DNA from: a bacterium
Lineage (GTDB): Bacteria > Actinomycetota > Acidimicrobiia > Acidimicrobiales > Bin134
Reading direction: 5' to 3'
DNA length: 64,000 nucleotides
Assembly (NCBI GenBank): GCA_026705465.1
Contig: JAPPAP010000031.1
Location: 61,271 to 125,270, forward strand
Shown here: positions 16,597 to 25,480 of the stretch, one piece after another
How the letters are laid out: every line of letters starts with the position of its first letter
Numbering within the stretch: position 1 is the first letter of the stretch
The notes under the pieces: model-generated
The model's input: the letters and a program-made list of their open reading frames with translations, nothing else
Told to the model about the DNA's origin: nothing
Databases searched by the model: none
Position numbers and translations under genes: made by a program

Positions 16597-17619
16597 ATGA
16601 AGGCGGCGGTGTTACGCGGCTATGGAGAGCCGCTGGAGCTGATCGAGCGTGAGCCGCTTGTGCCCGGCCCGGGCCAAGTGGTGGTTGAGGTCAAGGCCTG
16701 CGGTGTCTGCGGCAGCGACGTGTTCCTTCGCAAGGGAGGGTTCGACTCCGTGTTGCCGATTGTGCCCGGTCACGAGGTATCCGGTGTGGTGGCTCGTATC
16801 GGCCCCGACGTGGAGGGTCTACGGGTTGGCGATCCAGTAGCCGCGTACTACATAGAGCACTGCGGGCAATGCCCCCTGTGCGTCCAGGGACGGGTGAACA
16901 TGTGCTTGTCGGTGCGGCGCATGGGGGTGGAGTTCGATGGGGCTTTTGCCGACGAAGTGCTGATACCGGCGCGCAACGCCATACCAGTAGAGCCCGGTGA
17001 CGATCTTTCCGCGGTAGCGGTGCTGACCGACGCGGTTGCCACTCCATACCATGCGCTGGTCCGCGTGGTCGGAGTTGAGCCGGGGATGACGGTTGTTGTA
17101 CTGGGGGTGGGGGGGATCGGCTCAAACGCGGTGCAGTTGGCCGCCCACTTTGGCTGCGACGTGGTCGCGGTAAGCCGTTCGCCGGGCAAGCTGGCCTTGG
17201 CCGAACAACTCGGCGCACGGGCTGTGGTTTCAGCCGCAGATGGCGAGAGCAAGATGCTCGATGGAATCAGACAGGCCTGCGGCCCAGCCGGACCCCAGGT
17301 AGTGGTTCAGACAGTGGGATCAGCGGAGGTCGACTCCCAGGCGCTAGAAGCGGTGGGCACAGGGGGCAGGGTGTTGCTCATCGGGGCCAGCATGGAGCCG
17401 TTCTCCATTCGCGCGGTCGATCTCATCTGGAAGGAGGCGTCCGTCCACGGTTCGCGGGGCTTTGTGCCCGATGACATTCGCGAGGTCTTGGCTCTCTACC
17501 GGGACGGTGCGGTGCGTGTCGACCACTTGCTGGGCAGGCAGCGACCGCTTCAGGAGGCAAACCAGGCCCTCGATGATCTTGAAGCTGGCAAAGTGCTGCG
17601 ATCGGTGTTGATTCCCTAG
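16597..17619 (+). CDS. Zinc-dependent medium-chain alcohol/sugar dehydrogenase
   Basis: 340 residues of the MDR superfamily. Catalytic zinc ligands fit Cys38 (GVCGSD), His59 and Glu60 (GHEVSG). Structural zinc cysteines are 89, 92, 95 and 103 in CGQCPLC...MC. The Rossmann segment VLGVGGIGSNAV follows. This resembles polyol, L-threonine and sugar dehydrogenases. It lies seven bases behind the CxxCxxC protein, so both probably respond to operator site 6. It could oxidise a sugar, an alditol or L-lactaldehyde from 6-deoxyhexose breakdown; the last is a guess. Confidence 0.87.
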   Translation: MKAAVLRGYGEPLELIEREPLVPGPGQVVVEVKACGVCGSDVFLRKGGFDSVLPIVPGHEVSGVVARIGPDVEGLRVGDPVAAYYIEHCGQCPLCVQGRVNMCLSVRRMGVEFDGAFADEVLIPARNAIPVEPGDDLSAVAVLTDAVATPYHALVRVVGVEPGMTVVVLGVGGIGSNAVQLAAHFGCDVVAVSRSPGKLALAEQLGARAVVSAADGESKMLDGIRQACGPAGPQVVVQTVGSAEVDSQALEAVGTGGRVLLIGASMEPFSIRAVDLIWKEASVHGSRGFVPDDIREVLALYRDGAVRVDHLLGRQRPLQEANQALDDLEAGKVLRSVLIP

Positions 17620-17673
17620 TAATCCGTCTGCGAATTGACTACGACACGAGCAGGTGCTTGTGCGACATACCAC

Positions 17674-17679
17674 TAGGCT
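17674..17679 (+). promoter_or_regulatory. Putative -10 box of a leaderless transcript
   Basis: TAGGCT ends six bases before the ATG at 17686, and no ribosome binding site intervenes. Confidence 0.4.
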
Positions 17680-17685
17680 CCGGCA

Positions 17686-18087
17686 ATGACCCCACAGGAA
17701 ATCTTGGACTTGGCTCGCGAACATGCCGCGGCCGAAGCAGAGAACGATGCCGAGCGAACCCTGGCCACGCTGGTGGACGAACCCACCTATGAGTTCTGGC
17801 CCATGGGTAAGGGATTCACCGGTGGTGATCTGGCCCGCACCTTCTACCTGGAGCAATATCCGAAGTTCGCCCAGCGGGTCACGAACTACGGGGTGCTGGG
17901 GGAGTGGACCAATGATCAATGCGCCATTCAGGAGTACTGGATTGAGCTCGACGGCCAGACCCGCCACATGGTCATGTCCATGATGCCTGCCGAAGGCGAT
18001 CTGCTAGCTGGGGAGAAGCTGTACTGCGACGACGCCTTTGTCGAAGCACTACTTGGGCCTCTCTGCGTGCATCTGAACCCGCTCTGA
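17686..18087 (+). CDS. SnoaL-like / NTF2-fold protein
   Basis: 133 residues with the cone-shaped alpha+beta layout of the SnoaL/NTF2-like group: helical start (LAREHAAAEAEND), then a conserved PTYEFWPMG segment and sheet-forming strands. Members bind small hydrophobic ligands as isomerases, cyclases or dehydratases, or have no known activity. The start is the ATG behind a TAGGCT box. It stands alone, convergent with the ligase at 18105. The substrate is unknown. Confidence 0.65.
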   Translation: MTPQEILDLAREHAAAEAENDAERTLATLVDEPTYEFWPMGKGFTGGDLARTFYLEQYPKFAQRVTNYGVLGEWTNDQCAIQEYWIELDGQTRHMVMSMMPAEGDLLAGEKLYCDDAFVEALLGPLCVHLNPL

Positions 18088-18104
18088 GCCCGCTCTCGTC
18101 GGTC

Positions 18105-19604
18105 TTATTCCAGCAGGTGTTTCTGCACCTTGCCTAAGGCGTTGCGGGGCAGTTCGTCGACGAGGTGCAGCAGCCGGGGGTGCTTGAAGTCGGCGCACTC
18201 TCCTTCTAGGTAAGAACGCAGCTCATCCAGCTTGGGAGTTCTGCCGGTGGTAGGCACCACCCAGGCGGTGACCAACTCGCCCCACTCCTCATCGGGGGTC
18301 CCGGCAATGGCCACGTCGTCGATGTCGGGATGGGTGCGCAGCGCATCCTCCACTTCCCGGGGGTATACGTTCAGCCCGCCGGAGATCACCAGTTCTTTGG
18401 CCCGGCCCCGCAACCGCAGATAGCCATCCTCGTCGAGTTCGCCCAAATCGCCGGTGCGGAACCACCCGTCCTCGTCGAATGCCTCCTCCGTGGCTTCGGG
18501 ACGACGCCAATAGCCGGCGAACACATTCGGCCCCCGTACCAGTACCTCGTCGGTCTCGGGAGCCAGGCGAAGTTCTACACCGGGCAATGGGAATCCCACT
18601 GTGCCCCCCCGCCGTTCGGCGTCGTAGGGGTTGGACACCAACATGATGGTTTCGGTCATGCCGTAACGCTCCAAAACCCGCACCCCGGCGGCCTCTTCCA
18701 GACGGCGGTGCAGATCAGCGGACAGTGGAGCGGAGCCGGCCACGCACAGCCGTAGCCGGGACAGCTCTGCAACCCGGTCTGATTGGGCGAGCCGGGTGTA
18801 CATGGTGGGCACACCGAAGAAAAGGGTGACGTCGTGGGCGTTGGCCGCGTCCAGGACGGCCTCGGGAGAGAATCCGTTGAGCAACACCGCAGAGGCGCCT
18901 GTCAACAGCGTGCCGTGCAACCCGACACCCAGGCCGTGCATGTGGAACAGGGGCAAGGCCAGCACCAGGCGATCCTCCGGCTCCCACCGCCAGGCAATGC
19001 GGACCGACTCAGCCCCGGCCAGCAAGTTCCCGTGGGTTAGCACCGCCCCCTTGGGCACACCGGTGGTGCCCGAGGTGTAGCCCAACAGCGCAGGGTCGCG
19101 GCTGTCCATCTGGTCGAGGCTGGGGGCGGCTGCGTCGTCGAGGTCCAGCCGGGGCGAGACCACGGTCATCTCGGGAGCCAGTTCGGCCAGCCATCGCACC
19201 CACTCGGGGTTGTCCACCACCGCGGCCCGAGGGTCGGCGTCGCCCACGATGTGGGCCAGCTCAGCTCGTTGGTAAGCCCCGTTCACCGGTACCACGATGA
19301 GGCCAAGCCGCAAGGCCGCCACATGGGCTACCACAAGGTCCACCGAAGCAGCCGCCGAGAGGATGATGCGGTCGCCCTTGCGCAGACCCGCGCCGTAGAG
19401 CCGTCCGGCCGCGGCAGCCGTGCGTCGAGCCAGGTCGCCCCTGGTGACCCAGCCGCAACTGGCGTCCCACAGGGTCGGCTTTGACGGCTCGACAGCCCAA
19501 CGTTTGGTCCACGCTGCCGGCAGGCTGATGTCGTCTAGCAGGTCCACTTCATCGGGTTCTGCGCCGGCAGGAAAGTGGACAGCATCGGCTCGGGAGGTGG
19601 TCAC
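18105..19604 (-). CDS. AMP-forming acyl-CoA synthetase, malonyl-CoA-synthetase-like
   Basis: 499 residues of the ANL adenylating superfamily. The motifs are YTSGTTGVPKGA (P-loop-like A3), YGMTE (A5), FRTGDLG (A7) and the C-terminal Lys in NALGKVQK (A10). The length and the FHMHGLGVGLHGTLL segment recall MatB/ACSF3-type malonyl- or methylmalonyl-CoA synthetases. It starts with GTG at 19604, 23 bases from the divergent ligase, with no ribosome binding site visible. It may activate dicarboxylic or short-chain acids; this needs a specificity-pocket comparison. Confidence 0.82.
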   Translation of the reverse strand: MTTSRADAVHFPAGAEPDEVDLLDDISLPAAWTKRWAVEPSKPTLWDASCGWVTRGDLARRTAAAAGRLYGAGLRKGDRIILSAAASVDLVVAHVAALRLGLIVVPVNGAYQRAELAHIVGDADPRAAVVDNPEWVRWLAELAPEMTVVSPRLDLDDAAAPSLDQMDSRDPALLGYTSGTTGVPKGAVLTHGNLLAGAESVRIAWRWEPEDRLVLALPLFHMHGLGVGLHGTLLTGASAVLLNGFSPEAVLDAANAHDVTLFFGVPTMYTRLAQSDRVAELSRLRLCVAGSAPLSADLHRRLEEAAGVRVLERYGMTETIMLVSNPYDAERRGGTVGFPLPGVELRLAPETDEVLVRGPNVFAGYWRRPEATEEAFDEDGWFRTGDLGELDEDGYLRLRGRAKELVISGGLNVYPREVEDALRTHPDIDDVAIAGTPDEEWGELVTAWVVPTTGRTPKLDELRSYLEGECADFKHPRLLHLVDELPRNALGKVQKHLLE

Positions 19605-19627
19605 TGCTCACGATATTGTCACTCTCC
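19605..19627. promoter_or_regulatory. Compact bidirectional leaderless promoter
   Basis: Only 23 bases separate two divergent GTG starts. On the plus strand TATTGT (19614-19619) ends eight bases before GTG 19628. On the minus strand TATCGT or the overlapping CAATAT lies five to eight bases before GTG 19604. The two -10 elements overlap, so both -35 regions must fall inside the opposite gene. Confidence 0.55.
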
Positions 19628-21244
19628 GTGCCCCTAAATCTGGCCACGGCCTGGGAGGCGGCTGCGGAGGTAGTACCGGATGCGGATGCGGTGGTGTGTC
19701 ATTCGGTCAGCCGAACCTGGCGCGAGTTCGAAGACCGAGCCGCTCGACTGGCTGCTGCCATGGGAGAATTCGGCATTGGGGTAGGCGACAACGTCGGTCT
19801 GTATCTGTACAACGGCAACCCCTATAGCGAGATCACGTTTGGGGCGTTCAAGGCCCGGGTCGCCCCTTGCAACGTGAACTACCGCTATCTGGCCAGCGAG
19901 TTGCGCCACCTGTTGGAAGACGCCGATGCCAAGGCAGTGTTCTTCTCTCCTGAACTAGCTGAGCGGGTGGATGAAGCCCGGGGTGAGCTGCCCCTGCTCA
20001 GGGCAGCCATCCAGGTGGGCGAGCCCGGGGACCCAGTGCCCGACTGGGCGCTGGACTACGAGCAACTGGTTGTCGATCACGACCCGGCACCGCCCATCGA
20101 CCGCAGTCCCGACGACCTGTGGATCCTCTACACCGGCGGTACCACCGGCAACCCCAAAGGGGTCATGTGGCCCCACAGCTCGCTGATCGGCACCATGGCC
20201 GGCCCCTATCGAGCCCTGAAGCTGCCCCTCCCTGAGACCATCGAGTTGGTGAAGTCCAATATCGCCGCCATCTACGACAGCAACCGGGTCACCCGTCAGC
20301 TGGCTGCCTCACCGCTCATGCACGGCACAGGCGGCATCGTCGCGCTGTCCACCTTCACCCAGGGCGGCGCGGTTATCACCATGCCCGAGCGCAGCTTTGA
20401 CGCCGACGCCCTGTGGCGTTGCGTAGAGCGTGATCGGGCCACCGTTTTGACCATCGTCGGCGATGCCTTCGGCCGGCCCATGGCCGAGGCCTTGGACGCG
20501 GCCGCTGAGCGAGGGGAGCCCTACGACCTGTCATCGGTGTTCATGGTCATGTCCTCGGGCGTGATTTGGAGCCAGCCGGCCAAAGAAGCCTTACTCGTGC
20601 ACAAGAACATGAAGCTGGTGGACTCCCTGGGCTCCAGTGAGGGCACCGGCACCGGCATGAGGATCAGCGACCGCCAGGGCGGCTCGGCCACCGCCCGGTT
20701 CACCCTGGGAGAGAACGCCGCGGTGTTCGACGAGAATGGCCAGCCAGTGGAGCCCGGCTCGGGGCAGCAGGGCATGGTGGCGGTGGGCGGCCCCATTCCC
20801 CTTGGCTATTACAAGGATCCAGAGAAGACGGCAGCCACGTTTCGCACCATTGGCGGGCGGCGCTGGTCAGTGCCCGGCGACTGGGCCACCGTGGAGGCCG
20901 ATGGCACCATCACGCTGCTGGGTCGGGGCTCGGCCTGTATCAACAGCGCGGGGGAGAAGATCTACCCCGAAGAGGTGGAGGAAGCGGTCAAGGCCCATCC
21001 CGCGGTGGCCGACTGCTTGGTGGTCGGCGTGCCTGATCCCAAGTGGGGCGAGGCGGTGACCGCGGTGGTGCAGATGACCAGTGAGGCCAGTGACGAGGAG
21101 GTCATCGCCGATGCCCGCACCCGACTAGCCGCCTACAAGCTTCCCAAGTCGCTCATCCGGGCCGATGCCGTCCATCGGGGCGCCAATGGCAAGCCCGATT
21201 ACCAGTGGGCCAAGCAATTCGCCCTCGACTCGCTGTCTCAATAG
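19628..21244 (+). CDS. AMP-forming acyl-CoA synthetase
   Basis: 538 residues from GTG 19628, with a typical FadD-like start (PLNLATAWEAAAE). A TTG at 19616 is possible but lies inside the -10 box. Motifs include YTGGTTGNPKGV, LGSSEGTGTG in place of the more usual YGxTE, and the C-terminal hinge GRGSACINSAGEKIYP with NGKPDYQ for the catalytic Lys. Homologues in actinobacteria activate fatty or steroid-derived acids. It is followed 25 bases later by a TauD-type dioxygenase, which may share the transcript. The substrate is unknown. Confidence 0.83.
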   Translation: MPLNLATAWEAAAEVVPDADAVVCHSVSRTWREFEDRAARLAAAMGEFGIGVGDNVGLYLYNGNPYSEITFGAFKARVAPCNVNYRYLASELRHLLEDADAKAVFFSPELAERVDEARGELPLLRAAIQVGEPGDPVPDWALDYEQLVVDHDPAPPIDRSPDDLWILYTGGTTGNPKGVMWPHSSLIGTMAGPYRALKLPLPETIELVKSNIAAIYDSNRVTRQLAASPLMHGTGGIVALSTFTQGGAVITMPERSFDADALWRCVERDRATVLTIVGDAFGRPMAEALDAAAERGEPYDLSSVFMVMSSGVIWSQPAKEALLVHKNMKLVDSLGSSEGTGTGMRISDRQGGSATARFTLGENAAVFDENGQPVEPGSGQQGMVAVGGPIPLGYYKDPEKTAATFRTIGGRRWSVPGDWATVEADGTITLLGRGSACINSAGEKIYPEEVEEAVKAHPAVADCLVVGVPDPKWGEAVTAVVQMTSEASDEEVIADARTRLAAYKLPKSLIRADAVHRGANGKPDYQWAKQFALDSLSQ

Positions 21245-21268
21245 GCGCCGATCTGAAAGCATGGGCCT

Positions 21269-22078
21269 ATGAGCATCAAAGTGACTGCGCTGCCGGCGGC
21301 GTTGGGGGCCACGGTGGAGGGATTGGATGCCGATCACCTCGACGAAGGGGTGGCGGCCGATATACGGGAGGCCTTCTGGGCCCACAAAGTGCTGTTCTTC
21401 CCCCAGGTCCACCTGACCGATGAGCAGCATGTGGCTCTGGGCTCGCTGTTTGGCGACTTGGAGGCGGTGAGCAATGACGACACCGATCATCGCGACCACC
21501 ACACGGTGGACGACGAGGGCAAGATCCTGGTGCTGGACAGCTCCAATGCCTATTCCCGGGCCAACTACTGGCACACCGACGTGACCTTTGCCCGTCAGCC
21601 CCCATTGGGCTCTCTGTTGTCCATGAAGGAGTCCCCGCCCTCCGGAGGCGACACCATGTGGGCCAACACCCAAGCCGCCTATGAGGGGCTGTCCGATCCC
21701 ATCAAGGCTGCCATCGAGGGGATCACCGCCCGCCACGGCCGGGTCGGCCTCACCGACATCACCGAGCATCCGGTGGTCACCGTGCATCCCGAAACCGGCA
21801 ATCGATTGTTGTTTGTGAACCGGGGTTGGACTTCAGGGCTGAACGGGATGAGCCACCTGGAGGGCAACCGCCTCCTTGCTTTGCTGTGCGACCATATGGA
21901 GCAGCCCGAGTATGTCGTGAGATGGCGGTGGAGTGATGGCGACGCCGCCCTGTGGGACAACCGCTGCACCATGCACTACGCCATCGATGACTACGGCGCC
22001 GACCACCGCCGTATCCACCGGGTGACCATCTACGACCCCTCCGGTTCCGGCCCGGTGGCGGCTTCACCCGCGGCCTAG
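21269..22078 (+). CDS. TauD/TfdA-family Fe(II)/2-oxoglutarate dioxygenase
   Basis: 269 residues with the complete facial triad: His102 and Asp104 in YWHTDVTF and distal His236 in TMHYAID. Arg251 in HRVT should bind the 2-oxoglutarate carboxylate. The family hydroxylates taurine, 2,4-D and similar acids, releasing sulfite, glyoxylate or other products. The gene ends directly against the mycothione reductase stop on the other strand. Its pairing with an acyl-CoA ligase suggests a carboxylate substrate rather than taurine. That is inference. Confidence 0.85.
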   Translation: MSIKVTALPAALGATVEGLDADHLDEGVAADIREAFWAHKVLFFPQVHLTDEQHVALGSLFGDLEAVSNDDTDHRDHHTVDDEGKILVLDSSNAYSRANYWHTDVTFARQPPLGSLLSMKESPPSGGDTMWANTQAAYEGLSDPIKAAIEGITARHGRVGLTDITEHPVVTVHPETGNRLLFVNRGWTSGLNGMSHLEGNRLLALLCDHMEQPEYVVRWRWSDGDAALWDNRCTMHYAIDDYGADHRRIHRVTIYDPSGSGPVAASPAA

Positions 22079-23437
22079 CTAGAGCTCCAGCAGAGCCTGT
22101 TCGACCACCTCGGTCAGCGCGGGGTGGATGTAGAGCTGGCCTCGGGCCATCTCGTCCACAGTAAGGCTGAACTGGAATCCCTGGATGAGCTGCTGGATGA
22201 GCGTGGGGGCCTGGGGGCCGATGATGTGGGCGCCCAATAGTCGCCGCGTCTCCGGATCGGCCAGCACCTTGGCGAAGCTGGTGGTGTCTTCCATAGCCCA
22301 GCCATAGGCGGTATCGCTGTAGGGGCGAACGGCCTTCAGATAGGCCCGACCCTCAGCCCGCAAGGCCTGCTCGGTGGCCCCGACCGCGGCAACTTGGGGA
22401 TAGGCGAACACCGCATGGGGGATGCCGGAGTGATCGGGGGCCCGCAGGTCATCGGGATGGGCGATGTTGTGGGCCACTGCCCGGGTGTCCTCGTTGGCCG
22501 TGTGTTTGAGCTGGGCCGCATGGCAGATGTCTCCCAGCGCCCACACCCCCTCGACACCGGTGCGGAGATACTCGTCCGTCACTACGTAGCCAGCGTCGTC
22601 CAGCTCTATTCCAGAGCGGGTCACGCTCAATTGTTCGCCGTTGGGCACTCTCCCAGTGGCCAGCAATAGCACATCGCCGGTGACGTTCCGCGCCTCGGTA
22701 CGAACGGTGATCTGCGATCCAGCCTGGGATACCCCGACGATGGGGGAGCCCAGGGCGCAGTCCATGCGTTGAGCCACGATCTCGGTGAACGCGGCCGATA
22801 CATCCTCGTCCTCGGCCCGCAGTAGTCGCTCAGACCGGTTGACGATGGACACCGACACGCCCATGGCGTCGAAAACATGGCCCAGCTCGGCGGCGATATA
22901 GCCGCCGCCCAAGATCACCAGCCGCTCGGGTAGCGACTCCAGGCGCATGACGGTGTCGGAGGTGTGATAGGGAACGTCGTCCAGACCGGGAATCGGGGGG
23001 ATGAACGGCCGGGCCCCGGCGGCCAGCACGATGTGATCGCCGGTGAGCTGGCGCTCATTCACTTCTAGCACCTTGTGGCCGGTGAACCGGGCATCGCCCT
23101 TGAACACGGTGATGTTGTCGAGACTGTGGCGGTAGTCCTCCCCGCCTTGGGCGATGGGGTCGATGCGCCCGAACACCCGGCCGACGATCTCGGGCCAGCG
23201 CACCCCGTCCAGGGTGCTGTCTACCCCCAGGTGCCCGGTGTGGCTGGCCTGATGGGCCATATCGGCGGCGTACACGAACATCTTCGATGGGATGCAGCCC
23301 CGGTTGAGGCAGGTGCCGCCGAATACGTCCCGCTCGATCAGGGCCACCCGCCAGTCGTCGAAATCGGGGGTCAAGACGCTGTTGCCCGACCCGGTACCCA
23401 CCACCACCAGGTCGAAGTGCTCGGGTGATTCAGGCAT
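22079..23437 (-). CDS. mtr: Mycothione reductase
   Basis: 452 residues of the FAD-dependent pyridine nucleotide disulfide oxidoreductases. The redox pair is Cys43/Cys48 in GGTCLNRGCIPSK. FAD binding is seen at VVGTGSGN (13-20), NADPH binding at GGGYIAAE, and the C-terminal catalytic HPALTE has His438 and Glu443. The N-terminal TGSGN variant and overall length match mycothione reductase better than lipoamide dehydrogenase or glutathione reductase. It reduces mycothiol disulfide, the actinobacterial thiol buffer. The start overlaps the stop of the upstream SDR (TGATG). A dihydrolipoamide dehydrogenase role is the main alternative. Confidence 0.82.
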   Translation of the reverse strand: MPESPEHFDLVVVGTGSGNSVLTPDFDDWRVALIERDVFGGTCLNRGCIPSKMFVYAADMAHQASHTGHLGVDSTLDGVRWPEIVGRVFGRIDPIAQGGEDYRHSLDNITVFKGDARFTGHKVLEVNERQLTGDHIVLAAGARPFIPPIPGLDDVPYHTSDTVMRLESLPERLVILGGGYIAAELGHVFDAMGVSVSIVNRSERLLRAEDEDVSAAFTEIVAQRMDCALGSPIVGVSQAGSQITVRTEARNVTGDVLLLATGRVPNGEQLSVTRSGIELDDAGYVVTDEYLRTGVEGVWALGDICHAAQLKHTANEDTRAVAHNIAHPDDLRAPDHSGIPHAVFAYPQVAAVGATEQALRAEGRAYLKAVRPYSDTAYGWAMEDTTSFAKVLADPETRRLLGAHIIGPQAPTLIQQLIQGFQFSLTVDEMARGQLYIHPALTEVVEQALLEL

Positions 23438-24327
23438 CAGCCGTCCTGTGGCGGCCCTTTGGCGGTTTGGTCCTCGTCGATGAGCTGGCCCCGGAAACTG
23501 GGGTTGCGGCCCTGTTGGATGTCTTCGTGGCGCTGCATGATGGCCGGGGCGTAGACGTAGTCGGTCCAGATGTAGAACTGGTTGTCGAGCACAGCCTGAT
23601 ACACCAGCTCGGCCACCTCGGGCGGCTTCACCGCGTCTTCATAGATGGCCATCATCATCTGGATCCGCTCCTCGTCTTCGGGAGAGGGATCGGGCGGGAT
23701 GATCGGCGAGCGCAGTGTCTCAGGGCGGTTGCGTTCGGAGTTGATGATGTTGGTGGTCACCAATCCGGGGCACAGCACCGACACGCCGACGGTTGAGCCG
23801 CTCTCCCGAAGTTCGTTGTAGAGGGTTTCAGAGATGGTCACCACCGCGTGCTTGGAGGCGTTGTAGGGGCCGATGTTGGGATACGACGTGTGGCCGGCGA
23901 CCGAGCCGGTGTTCACGATGTGAGCATCGCCGTGCTCCATCAGATGGGGCAGGAACACCCGGATGCCGTGGATCACGCCCCACAGGTTCACTCCGAGGAT
24001 CCACTGCCAGTCGGCGGTGGTCAAGGTATGCATCAATCCGCCGGAGCCCACCCCGGCGTTGTTGCACACCACATTGACCTGTCCGAACCGGGAGAAGGCC
24101 GCTTCGGCCAGCTCATCCATGTCCCGCTCCGAACTCACGTCGGTAAGCACTCCTACTGCATCCACCCCGGCGTCGTTCAATTCGGCCACCGCGGTGTCCA
24201 TGGCCGGTCCCTCCACATCGGCGATCATGAGGCGGGCCCCGGCCGCGCCGAATCGGTCGGCCATGGCTCGGCCCATGCCGCTGGCCCCGCCGGTGATGAC
24301 TGCTGCTTTGCCCTGAAGAGTGTCCAT
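23437..24327 (-). CDS. Short-chain dehydrogenase/reductase, long C-terminus
   Basis: 296 residues. Motifs are TGGASGMG near residue 12, CNNAGVG for NNAG, and the catalytic YNASK. The C-terminal 60 residues are longer than in classical SDRs and end polar, with FYIWTDYVYAPAIMQRHEDI, as in many mycobacterial SDRs of lipid metabolism. It begins with an ATG six bases behind TAGCGT. It is translationally coupled to mycothione reductase. The substrate is unknown; the coupling may be simple operon packing. Confidence 0.8.
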   Translation of the reverse strand: MDTLQGKAAVITGGASGMGRAMADRFGAAGARLMIADVEGPAMDTAVAELNDAGVDAVGVLTDVSSERDMDELAEAAFSRFGQVNVVCNNAGVGSGGLMHTLTTADWQWILGVNLWGVIHGIRVFLPHLMEHGDAHIVNTGSVAGHTSYPNIGPYNASKHAVVTISETLYNELRESGSTVGVSVLCPGLVTTNIINSERNRPETLRSPIIPPDPSPEDEERIQMMMAIYEDAVKPPEVAELVYQAVLDNQFYIWTDYVYAPAIMQRHEDIQQGRNPSFRGQLIDEDQTAKGPPQDG

Positions 24328-24333
24328 GGGCCG

Positions 24334-24396
24334 ACGCTACTGCTTGCCTGGTGGCCGAGCCGATGTCGGCGGCGATGAAACCAGGGCCACTAGGGT
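24334..24396. promoter_or_regulatory. Divergent leaderless promoter pair
   Basis: On the minus strand TAGCGT (24334-24339) ends six bases before the SDR ATG at 24327. On the plus strand TAGGGT (24391-24396) ends seven bases before GTG 24404. Neither gene has a visible ribosome binding site. Confidence 0.5.
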
Positions 24397-24403
24397 TCCC
24401 GCC

Positions 24404-25444
24404 GTGAGCAAGGTCAACGCCGTTGTGATGTATCCGCTGGCGATGGACGAGTCGGAGTTCGACGCCCTGCACCGTCGGTTCCCCGATGTGCAGTTCCACC
24501 ACGTCGCCTACTTCGAGCCCCACGCTCTTCGTGACGCCAAGGCCAAGGGCAAGGTGACTGAGGAGCTCTTGGCCACCGCGCCAACCCTGTTGGAGTCAGA
24601 GTGGGCAACAGTCGCGACAGCCGACGTGACGATGGTTCTCGACCTGCCCAATGGGTTCTGGGATCGGGCGACCCGGTTGCGCTGGGTGCAGGCCATAGGG
24701 GCGGGCATCGGCCAACTGGAACCGGCCAAGTTCAAGGCCAAGGGCATTACGTTGACCAATGCCGCGGGGGTGGCGTCGGTTCCCATTGCCGAATTCGCCA
24801 TCGGCCGCCTGCTGGAGGTGTGGAAGGACATCCGGGTGCTGGAGCGCCAGCAGAAGGACCACCGCTGGGAGTTTCACCAGGGACTGCTGGTGAAGGGCAA
24901 GACCATCGGCATCGTTGGCCTCGGCGCCATCGGCCGGGACGTGGCCCGCCGGGCCAAGGCCTTTGACACCACGGTGCTGGGCAATCGCCGCTCGGCCCAG
25001 CCCGGCGACACCGATCCCGACGTGGACGAGCTGTTCGGCCCCGACGGCCTAGACGAGATGCTGGGTCGCTGCGATGCAGTGGTGTTGAGCGCCCCCCACA
25101 CCCCGGAGACCATCGACCTGTTCGACGCTGAACGCCTGGGGCGGCTCAAGCCGGGGGTCGTGCTGGTGAACGTGGGACGGGGAACGATCATCGACGAGGC
25201 CGCACTAGTGGCTGCTTTGGAGTCGGGCCAGGTGGGGGCCGCGGTGCTCGATGTGACCCGCGAGGAGCCGCTTCCCGCCGACAGCCCACTGTGGGATGCC
25301 CCCAACATGTACTTGTCGCCCCATTGCTCCACCGCCCGCGAGGGCTACAACGAGGCCCTGATGGAGCTGTTCTGCGACAACCTGGAGCGATTTTTGGCCG
25401 ACGAGCCGCTGCGCAACGTGGTGGATCCCGATCGGGTCTATTAG
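24404..25444 (+). CDS. D-2-hydroxyacid dehydrogenase (NAD-binding)
   Basis: 346 residues from GTG 24404, chosen because it follows a TAGGGT box by seven bases; the longer frame crosses the promoter. The NAD domain has GIVGLGAIG, the invariant Arg/Glu region around NVGRGTIIDE, and the catalytic His in SPHCST. The family reduces 2-oxoacids to D-2-hydroxyacids, as in glyoxylate, hydroxypyruvate or phosphoglycerate dehydrogenases. The esterase gene follows 36 bases later with its own ribosome binding site. Specificity is not evident. Confidence 0.85.
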   Translation: MSKVNAVVMYPLAMDESEFDALHRRFPDVQFHHVAYFEPHALRDAKAKGKVTEELLATAPTLLESEWATVATADVTMVLDLPNGFWDRATRLRWVQAIGAGIGQLEPAKFKAKGITLTNAAGVASVPIAEFAIGRLLEVWKDIRVLERQQKDHRWEFHQGLLVKGKTIGIVGLGAIGRDVARRAKAFDTTVLGNRRSAQPGDTDPDVDELFGPDGLDEMLGRCDAVVLSAPHTPETIDLFDAERLGRLKPGVVLVNVGRGTIIDEAALVAALESGQVGAAVLDVTREEPLPADSPLWDAPNMYLSPHCSTAREGYNEALMELFCDNLERFLADEPLRNVVDPDRVY

Positions 25445-25480
25445 GAATAGGTCAATAGCAAACCGTTGAGGAGATGATCC

